From positions 1 to 16,972 of the forward strand of contig JADGIG010000128.1 in assembly GCA_018985235.1 (NCBI GenBank): a DNA stretch of 16,972 bases, in the 5' to 3' direction. Origin of the DNA: Sanchytrium tribonematis. Lineage: Eukaryota > Sanchytriomycota > Sanchytriomycetes > Sanchytriales > Sanchytriaceae. A model generated the notes under the pieces. It was not told the DNA's origin, made no database searches, and saw nothing but the letters and a program-made list of their open reading frames with translations. Shown one piece after another: positions 7,674 to 15,369 of this stretch. The translations under genes were made by a program, and so were the position numbers. Position 1 is the first letter of the stretch. Each line of letters starts with the position of its first letter.

Positions 7674-7910
7674 TTATTCCTGAAGCAATTCATAATTCGT
7701 GCCTCTGCGCCTTTCATCTCTTGATTTTAGAATTCCTAAAATGCCAGCTGGTATACAAAGGATGCCAAGTATAAAGAATAAAACATAGCTTGAGTTATTT
7801 AAAAATTCCATCCATCCCAGTATTAAGAAAATAAATCCAAACACCAATAGGCCCCAACTCGCGGATGTAGTTGTCAATTCTCCGTTTCCGTTATCAAAGT
7901 TTGAAGACAT
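7674..7910 (-). CDS. Small two-helix membrane protein, possibly TMEM230/TMEM134-like
   Basis: 78 residues from ATG 7910. Two hydrophobic helices (about 19-36 and 42-62) are joined by a short polar FLNNSS turn, with a polar N terminus and a basic tail RDERRRGTNYELLQE. The hairpin with GILCIPAG in the second helix recalls the TMEM230/TMEM134 family (which has a Pro-Gly in that helix), but the similarity is too short to be sure. There is no signal sequence besides helix 1. The YELL near the C terminus could be a sorting motif. The stop is inside AATAAA (minus strand, 7678-7673). 46 bp separate its stop from the upstream frequenin-side start. Any function in vesicle traffic is a guess. Confidence 0.6.
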   Translation of the reverse strand: MSSNFDNGNGELTTTSASWGLLVFGFIFLILGWMEFLNNSSYVLFFILGILCIPAGILGILKSRDERRRGTNYELLQE

Positions 7911-7966
7911 AAGGAAAAGATAGACTTTGTTTCACCTCATTAAGCGTAAAATAATTTAGTATAAAT

Positions 7967-8815
7967 TTATTCCATTTCTGTGAAGCTTAATAGATTTTTA
8001 AATCCAACAGATAATTTTGCGAAACAAGTGACAGCTTTTTTGCAAGAAGTTTGGCTGACATAAGTTTTGCGCTTCTTTTCGTAATAATTTGGCTTGATGT
8101 AAAATTGCTTGAACAAGTATCCGCTTCGGTGATCCTTCTCTACAACTACATATAAAATAGAGCTGGATAAGAATGTTGGCAAGTATTTCAAAACTAACAC
8201 CTTTTTTGAAGGTGACTCTGTAAAGGATGCTGCACAAGCGACCTCGGTAGCTCCTTCTACACATATAAGTTGACCAACTTGGAAATCAACACCGCTGCTA
8301 TTAGCTTGCGCTTCAAATGCCTTTTCAAATTTAAATCTTGCAAAATTTGTATTTAATCTCATCCAAAACCCCATATAATGCTTAATTGCCGTCTTGTCGT
8401 TGTCCTTAGTAACTTCGCTATAGTCTTTTTTAATCTCCTCAACGGATTTGACTGAGCTATCTGGATAGCCGATTTTCATCGGCGAAGCTATTTCATTCAC
8501 AATCACACAGTTGCTGTAAGTATCACCCTGATCAATAGAATCCTTACCAGTTGAAATCTTGAAAGAAAAGAATACTTTGCATTGATACTTAGGTGAAAGC
8601 TTGAGTTTGGTCTCCACGGAGAGTAAGCATTCATTTTTGCACTTTTTCTCTGCAGATGTAAATCGATAACCATTTCCTTTGATTCTCCATCTAAACACTT
8701 TGGAATCACCAATAGAGTTTTTGATAGTTCTGTCAATGTTGATACTATGATAAAAAGCTTTGGATAAAGCTTTATTTTGAGAAAAGCTGAATAAAGTCAA
8801 GAAGCACAATAACAT
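7967..8815 (-). CDS. Predicted secreted cysteine-containing protein, unrecognised
   Basis: 282 residues from ATG 8815. MLLCFLTLFSFSQNKALSKA looks like a cleavable signal peptide. The mature part has eight cysteines (59, 63, 79, 103, 185, 194, 258, 264) in close pairs (CKNEC, CVEGATEVAC, CKKAVTC), consistent with four disulfides. It has one N-glycosylation sequon (Asn172) and no second membrane helix or GPI-type hydrophobic end. It is lysine-rich near the C terminus. Beta-strand-like alternation around 73-110 and 205-240 suggests a beta-sandwich-like ectodomain, but I recognise no family. In a parasite this would be a candidate secreted or surface protein; that is inference. The stop is inside AATAAA (7971-7966 on the minus strand). 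Confidence 0.65.
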   Translation of the reverse strand: MLLCFLTLFSFSQNKALSKAFYHSINIDRTIKNSIGDSKVFRWRIKGNGYRFTSAEKKCKNECLLSVETKLKLSPKYQCKVFFSFKISTGKDSIDQGDTYSNCVIVNEIASPMKIGYPDSSVKSVEEIKKDYSEVTKDNDKTAIKHYMGFWMRLNTNFARFKFEKAFEAQANSSGVDFQVGQLICVEGATEVACAASFTESPSKKVLVLKYLPTFLSSSILYVVVEKDHRSGYLFKQFYIKPNYYEKKRKTYVSQTSCKKAVTCFAKLSVGFKNLLSFTEME

Positions 8816-8895
8816 ATCCCAAAAGGGGTAAATCCGACTTCAAATATGGTCTCTAAAATTGCGTGATATTGTGTAACCAAATAATATTCCAGAAT

Positions 8896-10624
8896 TTACT
8901 CAAGGGCAAATATGAGTTTGCCCAATATGAATTCAGATTGCAGAGCGTCAACAGCTTCATCCTGATCAATAATTAGTGACGTAGTAATGAATCGCGATTT
9001 TTCCAGCTTGTTCGATGCATCGCCTTCATATAAAATTTCCAACATATCGCTTATAAGAGGTTGGATATTTAAGTCAATGGCAACGGGGAAATCAGGTATA
9101 TCCTGAAAGTCATAGCTTCGCAATACACTGGCAAACATGTTTCTTCTATCATTATCAATTGCTTTCGAATTTTTGTTTAACACTTTATAAATATCTCTTA
9201 AACAACTTATATCGTTTAAATGCTGAGTGTAAACAACTGTTTTGGATGGAATTCTGTTTCCAAATACAGCCTCCATTCGCTCTATACAATCGTAACACCG
9301 ATTTAATATAAAATAGCGATAAAGTAAATCAAAGTACAGAATGATTTCAGGATAATCAATCACCCAATTCAACACACTCAAAATCCCAAAAGCGGTTTCT
9401 GCATCTAGTGTGTTTGCCACAAACAATTGTAAATTTTGATTCATAATATCCAAACAGCATGCATGAGAATCAAATCCAAACATATTTAATTTGCTTTTGA
9501 TTAAAATTACCTGCTTTTTGTAATGGTCTAATGTTATTCCATCAAAATTCATCTTACTTAAGTAGTCAGCGATGGATTTGTCTACGTCAAAAACAAATGA
9601 GTAATACATTGGAACAAGATGGTACTAAATTAGTAAACAATACGAAATCATATTGAATTAGAACAGTAAGAAAATGTTGAAAGAGATCGATGACCCAATC
9701 TTGTTGCATAAGTCCGATCTCTCCTTCAAAGTGAAATAAAATTATAATATGTATCATAGACAGAATTACATTGTCACCGAAATCTTGAAAATCTAATCGC
9801 AAATTATCCTCGTGTCTAAGCACTCTTTTTGAGCATAAATTTTCGATTTGGTATAATTCACTTGATGCTAGTACTGCAGAAATAATCATGTTTATCGGAT
9901 CATTTGCTTCCCTTCTTAAATTATTTTGTTTTGAACATTTTAAATTTTCCAAGAAGTCCTCTAGCGAAGGCAACTCAATTTTGTCATACGAGCCTTTAAA
10001 ATATTTTGGAAATTGTTTCGAAATATTAATTCTACCAGCTTCTCGTTCTAAATACGAGTAGACCCAAATAGCATCCAAAAAATGATCAATATAAAGCATG
10101 CACCCATGGTAGTCATTTGCAAATATACAGAGGAGACGTTTAGTATTGTATTTGGAAGTCAAGTACAACATTTTCTTAGCTACTTTTTGATGAATGGCAC
10201 GACAAGGATTTCCAACCCATTCGCCGTTCGCATTTTTCTGGAATACCGCATTTCCTTCAAACATCACTTTCCATGTACTATGAATCCTTTCATCATTCCA
10301 AGGTTTTCCCTGAGATAATAATCCGAACAAATAAAGTGTTTGAATATCATCATGCAATGGATCTAATTCGCTTGTAAAATCTACATCAGATAGATCAAAT
10401 CTGGCACTGTTAAGCCCTTGGATCCATTCAATCCTTTTGTCGTCAATGTAAGAATCTACAACGCCATCGATTGGCTCAGATTTGTTATAATGAATTGTGT
10501 AGTACTTAAATATCCAATAGATTATTAAGCTTTCGTCTAGATTGTGTAGTAGTTTTTCAGTGAATTGATTTGCTGATCCATTTGATGTTTCCAGCGCAGT
10601 TGCAAATATCTCAAATGTATCCAT
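8896..10624 (-). CDS. NUP107: Nucleoporin Nup107/Nup84, two exons
   Basis: Exons 10624-9644 and 9624-8896 on the minus strand, 569 residues from the first ATG. An alpha-helical scaffold protein of the Nup107-160 (Y) complex of the nuclear pore. The diagnostic stretch is GLLSQGKPWN (101-110), then STWK, GNPCRAIHQK (138-147) and DAIWVYSYLE (184-193), matching human Nup107 GQPW...WK...GNPYR...VWAYF. ILSMIHIIILF later fits the conserved RFxxHLxLF helix. The protein is shorter than human (about 925) and yeast (about 726) homologues; mainly the N-terminal disordered part and parts of the tail seem reduced. The longer open frame starts at TTG 10633, so ATG 10624 was chosen. The two frames overlap and are joined by a 19-nt intron. 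The stop sits in AGTAAA, a variant poly(A) hexamer. Confidence 0.85.
9625..9643 (-). other. 19-nt intron in Nup107
   Basis: On the minus strand: GTATTGTTTACTAATTTAG, phase 0. It joins LIQYDF to YHLVPMYYSF, matching the LIxFYT segment of Nup107. Its last eleven bases are identical to those of the isocitrate lyase intron. Unspliced reading stops soon after, at ICF. Confidence 0.88.
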
Positions 10625-10789
10625 ATGCTCCAAATGTTTGAAAAATGATTCGAGGCTTAGGCTGATCTACTAGACAAATTTGAACTATTAAGAAAGTATC
10701 AAATTGTGTGGATGAGAGAAAAATTCAAGAGTTAAATATTTGCTAGATGATATTTATATTTGTAACAATTTTTGCAACTCTCCTTCAAT
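10625..10789. promoter_or_regulatory. Divergent promoter between Nup107 and V-ATPase E, 165 bp
   Basis: A/T-rich. ATATTTATATTTG (10749-10761) lies about 30 bases upstream of the V-ATPase start and could serve as a TATA-like element. No RNA gene or repeat is visible. Confidence 0.35.
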
Positions 10790-11474
10790 ATGGATTCTAA
10801 TGCAGTTCAACAAGAGACAACAAAAATGATCGGATTTATAAAGAATGAAGCTATGGAAAAAGCTCGCGAAATAAAAGTCAAGGCTGATGAGGAATTTAAC
10901 ATTGAAAAGACAAAACTTGTTCGAGAGGAGACAATCCATTTAGATCAAGTTTATGAAAAAAAGAAGAAACAATCATCTGTGCAGAAAAAGATTCAGGAAT
11001 CAAATATGAATAACAAGCAGAGACTTAAAGTGCTACAAATTAAAAACAGCCATTTGGACGGTTTGTTGCAAAATGTTCGTGATAAACTCACTTCTGTATC
11101 TTCTCAACCACAGTATAAGGAATTATTGAAGAATCTTCTGCTTCAGTCATTCACCTGTTTACTTGAATCCAAAGTTGAAATTCAATGTTTAGCAAATGAA
11201 GAAGCTGTATTGAAAGAAATCCTTCCCACTGCAGTGGATGAATTCGAGAAGCTGTCAAAAATTAAAGTCGAAGCTACTATAAATCCTTCATTGGGTAAGG
11301 AATCTGTGGGAGGTATCATTGTGACAGCTTTAGATGGTAGAATCAAAGCCTTAAATACCTTGGAGCATCGTTTAATTTGTATGACTGACCAAGTAATATT
11401 TTCTTATTTAGCTTTTACCCGAATTAAGAGTGCTATTATACGGGGCCTCTGAAAATCGCAAGTTTTTCGATTAA
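10790..11474 (+). CDS. VMA4: V-type proton ATPase subunit E, two exons
   Basis: Exons 10790-11392 and 11412-11474, 221 residues, close to the family's 226-233. Subunit E is part of the peripheral stalk that holds V1 to V0 in the vacuolar proton pump. The N-terminal half is a long charged helix (MIGFIKNEAMEKAREIKVKA, DEEFNIEKTKLV, EKKKKQ..., QKKIQ.SN), as in all subunit E proteins. The C-terminal globular part ends with GGIIV...DGRIKALNTLEHRL, then after splicing DQLLPELRVLLYGASENRKFFD, matching the human end [22 protein letters not shown]. ATG 10790 was chosen because the upstream in-frame start is only TTG. The stop shares two bases with AATAAA (11473-11478). Tim22 follows 56 bp later on the same strand. 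Confidence 0.96.
11393..11411 (+). other. 19-nt intron in V-ATPase subunit E
   Basis: GTAATATTTTCTTATTTAG, phase 0, placed 20 codons before the stop. Without splicing the conserved C terminus is lost and reading ends at 11452. The branch region reads CTTAT in place of CTAAT. Confidence 0.95.
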
Positions 11475-11530
11475 TAAACACCAATGTTTTGGCTTTAAAG
11501 TTGGAGTAATTTTGTAAAACAATCGATACA

Positions 11531-11974
11531 ATGAGCAAGGACTTAACTCCTGAAGAACAACAATACTGGATGAAAATGGGCGTTATGGCCAGCGAAAGTT
11601 GCTTAGCGAAAAGCTTATTCTCAGGTGTAGCTGGTTATGGTCTGGGTTTGATGTTTGGAATGTTTATGAATTCATTTCAAACTCCGGGTGTTGAACAGGC
11701 TGCCCAAACCACTGTAAGGGCTGTCTTGAAAGACATGAAAGTATCCTCATTAAGATCTGCTAGACAATTTGGAAGTGTTGGATTGCTTTTTGCTGGAATA
11801 GAGTGCTTAATGGAGAGTATGAGGGCAAGGAAAGATACTATAACCACACTTTCCAGTGGGTGCTTAACCGGTGCGTATCTTGGTAAAGAGACTCCGACTG
11901 GTGCTCTTGTAGGATGTGGCGGGTTTGCTCTTTTTTCTTTAGCAATTGACCATTTTATGGAAGGAAAATTTTAA
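11531..11974 (+). CDS. TIM22: Mitochondrial import inner membrane translocase subunit Tim22
   Basis: 147 residues from ATG 11531. Tim22 is the channel of the TIM22 complex, which inserts metabolite carriers into the mitochondrial inner membrane. The Tim17/22/23 fold is visible: four glycine-rich hydrophobic segments (about 26-47, 78-95, 105-122, 124-142), with GVAGYGLGLMFGMF in the first. The PEEQQYWMKMG...ESCLAKS lead-in is typical of Tim22 over Tim17/23. Cys24 and Cys92 (IECLMES) correspond to the pair known to form a disulfide in yeast and human Tim22; Cys111 and Cys129 are extra. There is no cleavable presequence, as expected. This is the only gene without a poly(A) hexamer at its stop; AATAAA at 11998-12003, inside the opposing kinesin gene, is the first candidate. 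Confidence 0.93.
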   Translation: MSKDLTPEEQQYWMKMGVMASESCLAKSLFSGVAGYGLGLMFGMFMNSFQTPGVEQAAQTTVRAVLKDMKVSSLRSARQFGSVGLLFAGIECLMESMRARKDTITTLSSGCLTGAYLGKETPTGALVGCGGFALFSLAIDHFMEGKF

Positions 11975-11983
11975 TCGAAATAT

Positions 11984-12003
11984 TTTATTGTGTCGGAAAT
12001 AAA
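11984..12003. terminator. Convergent 3' ends of Tim22 and kinesin
   Basis: TTTATT 11984-11989 is AATAAA on the minus strand and contains the kinesin stop. AATAAA 11998-12003 on the plus strand would serve Tim22 from inside the kinesin coding sequence. Confidence 0.45.
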
Positions 12004-13310
12004 AATCTAATAAAGCTGTATACAATGTTGAACCACATGAGTAAAATTCCGTTTTCTTGAGAAATGTCATGTTGCAAATCGTGATTAAATTGGCAATGGT
12101 AAAAATCTGATAAATCATTATAAAGTTCAAAACCACTTCTTTTGCAATCAAAATTTTTAAAATGATTATTTTGACAAACAAAATATAGTCTTTTGATGGT
12201 AGTTATTTCTTCATGTAAGGACTTGATTACAGAAACATTAAGGTCTATTTGAGAAGCCCCAGAATTGCAAATATCTTCTTGAGAATCCGACAAGCTAGTC
12301 AATTCGATTAATGAATTAATTGAAAGCGATCGCGTATTATACAGTGAAGAATGGGAAGTATTGTGGTGAAGCAGACTCTTTATGACAAAATCATGATCTG
12401 TCTGAGCTGAAACAGACTGGAAAGACCTAATACTTGCAGACCTTATCGGACGACAAACCATTTTTGCCGCAACGGAACCAAAAGAGAGAGTTTTTCTCGT
12501 ATTGGCCGAATCTGATTCATTTCCAGATATGCATAAAATCAACGATATTATACAATCTTTTGTCAGATTTCCTTTCAATATATGTGTCAAAACTGAATTT
12601 CTATAAGGAATATATTTGTCATTTTTGACCAATGCTTGGATTACATTTCCAATTTGAAGCAAAGATTTGTTAATATGCTTGGATTCTTGTAGCTTCTCAC
12701 TATCACTTCTAGTTCCTGCCTTCACACAATTTTCGCTACCTGCTAAATCCCCAAATATCAATCTTGACTTTTGAGAAATTGATGAGACTGTAAAGCAATA
12801 AATAATATGACTTCTAGAAGAGTTACTGTTCAAATCGGTGCTGGAAAATCGCCGCTTTTGATGTACCAACTTCATAGCAGTTTCAAATTCTTCGATAGTG
12901 TTTAGTCTCAATTTGCTAAGATTTGAAAGCCCTTTGGTGTACTTGCCCGCCAAAAGATCGATAGAGGAATCATTGTAGACCTCTAATACAGACAATTCAA
13001 GACTCTTTGCCAAATTCAGAAGCTTTGTTGCACTTTGGCTAATTATTGAGTTTGATGTGTAGGTCTTCCCACTGTTAGATGCTCCATAACATAGAAGAGT
13101 CGCATTATAGCCATCCAACGAACTTTCAACAAGACTCGAGCAAGTCTCTTTAAAAACCACTTCGTTTTCGCCAGGTGAAAAGACTTTTTCAAATGCAAAA
13201 GTCAAAGTATCCTTTTTAGATGAAATAGAGATAGAATTTTCTTTTATAAGCAAGTTATTATTGCAATTTTTACTTTTAGGTTTTTCTCTGACATAAACTT
13301 TGCATGACAT
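11985..13310 (-). CDS. Short divergent kinesin, N-terminal motor
   Basis: 441 residues from ATG 13310. The motor domain begins at once (CKVYVREKP) and covers only about 1-285, roughly 50 residues less than usual. All nucleotide motifs are present: P-loop YGASNSGKT (75-83; usually GQTGSGKT), switch I NSNSSRSH (161-168), switch II DLAGSE (188-193) and the microtubule-binding INKSLLQIGNVIQAL...YIPYRNSVLTHIL (213-245). Two substitutions are notable: Gly187 before switch II where VD or IVD is usual, and Asn194 where Arg normally follows AGSE. No long coiled coil follows; the tail is Ser-rich with a short helix (about 360-376). The last 20 residues (GILLMWFNIVYSFIRFLFPT) are strongly hydrophobic, like a tail anchor. 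The subfamily could not be assigned. The stop is within AATAAA, which supports the given C terminus. Confidence 0.85.
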   Translation of the reverse strand: MSCKVYVREKPKSKNCNNNLLIKENSISISSKKDTLTFAFEKVFSPGENEVVFKETCSSLVESSLDGYNATLLCYGASNSGKTYTSNSIISQSATKLLNLAKSLELSVLEVYNDSSIDLLAGKYTKGLSNLSKLRLNTIEEFETAMKLVHQKRRFSSTDLNSNSSRSHIIYCFTVSSISQKSRLIFGDLAGSENCVKAGTRSDSEKLQESKHINKSLLQIGNVIQALVKNDKYIPYRNSVLTHILKGNLTKDCIISLILCISGNESDSANTRKTLSFGSVAAKMVCRPIRSASIRSFQSVSAQTDHDFVIKSLLHHNTSHSSLYNTRSLSINSLIELTSLSDSQEDICNSGASQIDLNVSVIKSLHEEITTIKRLYFVCQNNHFKNFDCKRSGFELYNDLSDFYHCQFNHDLQHDISQENGILLMWFNIVYSFIRFLFPTQ

Positions 13311-13373
13311 CTAAATTTAGTTTTAGAATTGAAAGATGGACCTCAAAAAAACTCAATTTTTCCTTGTATCACC
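13311..13373. promoter_or_regulatory. Very short divergent promoter, 63 bp
   Basis: It separates the kinesin and aminopeptidase starts. A pyrimidine-rich run (TCAATTTTTCCTTG) precedes the aminopeptidase ATG. Two transcription starts must fit here or within the neighbouring coding DNA. Confidence 0.35.
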
Positions 13374-14730
13374 ATGAGCTCAGCCGGATTTATTAATTTT
13401 GTAAACAAGTCCTTAACACCGTTCCATGCAGTATCTGAGATCATTTCAAAGCTAGAAACTTGCGGATTTCAAAAGCTCAAGCAACATGCAAAGTGGAATT
13501 TGCAGCAATTTGGTAAATACTACGTTACTATAAACTCAAGCTGCATAATTGCTTTTACCACAGGTGACAACACTCAGCAAACATTTGCTATGGTAGGCGC
13601 GCATACAGATAGTCCTTGTTTAAGGTTGAAGCCAAATTCATTTAAAAATAAGGAAAATTATTCACAACTTGGAGTGCAGGTGTATGGTGGTGGATTGTGG
13701 CACACTTGGTTCGATAGAGATCTTGGTTTAAGTGGAAGAATATTTGTTAGATCTAATTCGTCATTAGTTCAAAAATTAATTACAATCAATGAGCCAATTT
13801 TAAAAATTCCAAATTTGGCCATTCACTTGGATCGAAGTGTGAAAGATGGATTCCAATTCAATACCGAATCACATTTGGTCCCTATTCTGTCAGTTTCCCC
13901 CGGAGAGCCTTCTCAAAACGCTCCTAAACAACTTCTTGAATTGATAGCAACACATGCTAATGTGAAATCAGAGGACATTGTCGAAACTGACCTGTATCTT
14001 CATGATGTTCAACCAGCCACCATCGGAGGAATTAACAAAGATATGATTTTTGCGCCAAGATGTGACAATCTTGGAATGTCGTACTGCTCCTTGGAAGCTT
14101 TGTCTCAATTTGCAAATTCAGATGACTTCAAGAAAGCCAAAGGTGTCAACTTGTTTGTAGCATTTGACAACGAAGAAGTCGGGTCCTTATCTGTGGCCGG
14201 TGCAGATTCACAAAGAATCCAAAATGTATTGCAAGAAATTTGCGACTCATTAAAGTGGCAATTTGAGCAAACAATTTCAAAGAGTTTTTTTATATCTGCT
14301 GATATGGCTCATGCTGTTCACCCCAATTATCCTGTTTAATTTGCTAATATAGGAAAAACATGAAGACAACCATAGACCTAAAATGAATCAAGGTGTTGTT
14401 ATCAAGTATAATGCAAATCAAAGATATGCCACAAATGCTTTTACATCTTCTGTTCTCAAAGAATGTGCTCACAAATACACGTCGACTCACAACAAAGACA
14501 TCAAGTTGCAGTCATTTGTAGTTAGAAACGATTCGCCTTGTGGATCCACTATTGGGCCAATAACTGCGGGGCAATTGGGCATTCATACAATTGATATTGG
14601 TTGCCCGCAATTGGGAATGCACTCTATTAGAGAAACCATGGGAACTGATGATATTGAGTATGGTACAAATTTGATTAAAAGTGTCTTTGTTCATTATAAT
14701 ACAGTTGCCCGGAATTACGAGTTTGAATAA
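13374..14730 (+). CDS. DNPEP: Aspartyl aminopeptidase, peptidase family M18, two exons
   Basis: Exons 13374-14333 and 14353-14730, 445 residues (human 475, yeast Ape4 490). A dinuclear-zinc, dodecameric enzyme that removes N-terminal Asp or Glu from peptides, cytosolic or vacuolar in fungi. Metal and catalytic residues are in place: HTDSP (His77, catalytic Asp79), CDNLGM (Asp231), DNEEVG (Glu267/Glu268), SADMAHAVHPN (Asp310) and MHSIRE (His410). ATG 13374 (ACCATGAGC) gives the family start; the open frame upstream has only a TTG at 13329. Splicing joins HPNYP to EKHEDNHRPKMNQG, matching human NYLDKHEENHRP. There is no extended N-terminal propeptide as in yeast Ape1, so it is the cytosolic-type enzyme. 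The stop lies inside AATAAA (14726-14731). Confidence 0.96.
14334..14352 (+). other. 19-nt intron in aspartyl aminopeptidase
   Basis: GTTTAATTTGCTAATATAG, phase 0. It has a weaker 5' site (GTTTAA) than the others but a clear GCTAAT branch site. Retention adds Val and stops at the next codon. Confidence 0.95.
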
Positions 14731-14743
14731 AAGATTATTTATT
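14726..14743. terminator. Convergent 3' ends of aminopeptidase and guanylate kinase
   Basis: AATAAA 14726-14731 contains the plus-strand stop. TTTATT 14738-14743 is AATAAA sharing two bases with the minus-strand stop 14744-14742. The frames are 11 bp apart. Confidence 0.55.
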
Positions 14744-15346
14744 ACTGCAAGCAAGGGTAAAGAGAAACCAAGGTTGAGGACAATTGAGAATATGCCTTTT
14801 CTAAATCATCGTTTACAATAGTAGAATCAAATTTTTTGCCGCTAGCCCATTCTAATTCTCGCTTTGCAATTTCCAATCTGCTTTTGATTGAATCATCATC
14901 ATCAGTGTCTCTGGCTCTAAGGCGTTTCTCCAAAACCTCTAGAGAAGGAGCCTTAATAAATATTAAGACTGGATTCATATTTGTGTTAGCTAGTTGATCA
15001 ACGCCCTGAGAATCAATGTCTAATACACAAATTTTTCCTTGCTTCATTATAGCCTCAACAGCTCCAAAAGATGTGCCGTAGTTATTTCCGGAATATACAG
15101 CGTTCTCAATAAATTGATTATCTGATATCAATTTTTGAAATTCTTCTTTGGTTACGAAATTATAGTGTACTTTGTTTTCTTCTCCCTGTCTTGGTTTTCT
15201 AGTTGTATGGCTGACTGAAAATCCAAATTTGTCTGGAAAGGCTGCAAAAAGTTTCTTAATAAAAGTTGATTTTCCAACCTAAATAAATACCAAGTTACAC
15301 CAGAGGGTCCGAGCAATACAAGAGGACGAACAACTTGCGAAGACAT
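14742..15346 (-). CDS. GUK1: Guanylate kinase, two exons
   Basis: Exons 15346-15299 and 15278-14742 on the minus strand, 194 residues, the usual size. It phosphorylates GMP to GDP with ATP. After splicing the P-loop reads LLGPSGVGKSTFIKKL, followed by the GMP-binding SVSHTTRKPRQGEENKVHYNFV, FIENAVYSGNNYGTS, the Walker-B-like CVLDIDSQGVDQL, the lid LRARDTDDDDSI, and ELEWA...FDSTIVND. All expected residues are present. ATG 15346 is only 23 bp after the EMC1 stop on the same strand, so its promoter must overlap the EMC1 coding end, unless the two are co-transcribed. The first exon has just 16 codons. The stop shares two bases with AATAAA (minus strand, 14743-14738). Confidence 0.96.
15279..15298 (-). 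other. 20-nt intron inside the guanylate kinase P-loop
   Basis: On the minus strand: GTAACTTGGTATTTATTTAG, phase 0, between GPSG and VGKS. It is the only placed intron that is not 19 nt and the only one at the 5' end of a gene. No CTAAT is present; the branch region reads TTTAT. Confidence 0.94.
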
Positions 15347-15369
15347 TAAACAAAGGGGATCCCGCAAAT

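Noticed and set aside
9587-9643. Programmed frameshift or two separate overlapping genes in the Nup107 region
   Set aside because: Removing the 19-nt block gives one continuous protein that aligns with Nup107 across the joint; the apparent start of the second frame is internal.
12007-12023. A possible 17-nt intron (minus strand, GTATACAGCTTTATTAG) near the kinesin 3' end
   Set aside because: It is shorter than all placed introns and lacks ATTTAG. The unspliced frame ends at a stop inside AATAAA, as in most neighbours, while the spliced one would not. Only RNA data can settle it.
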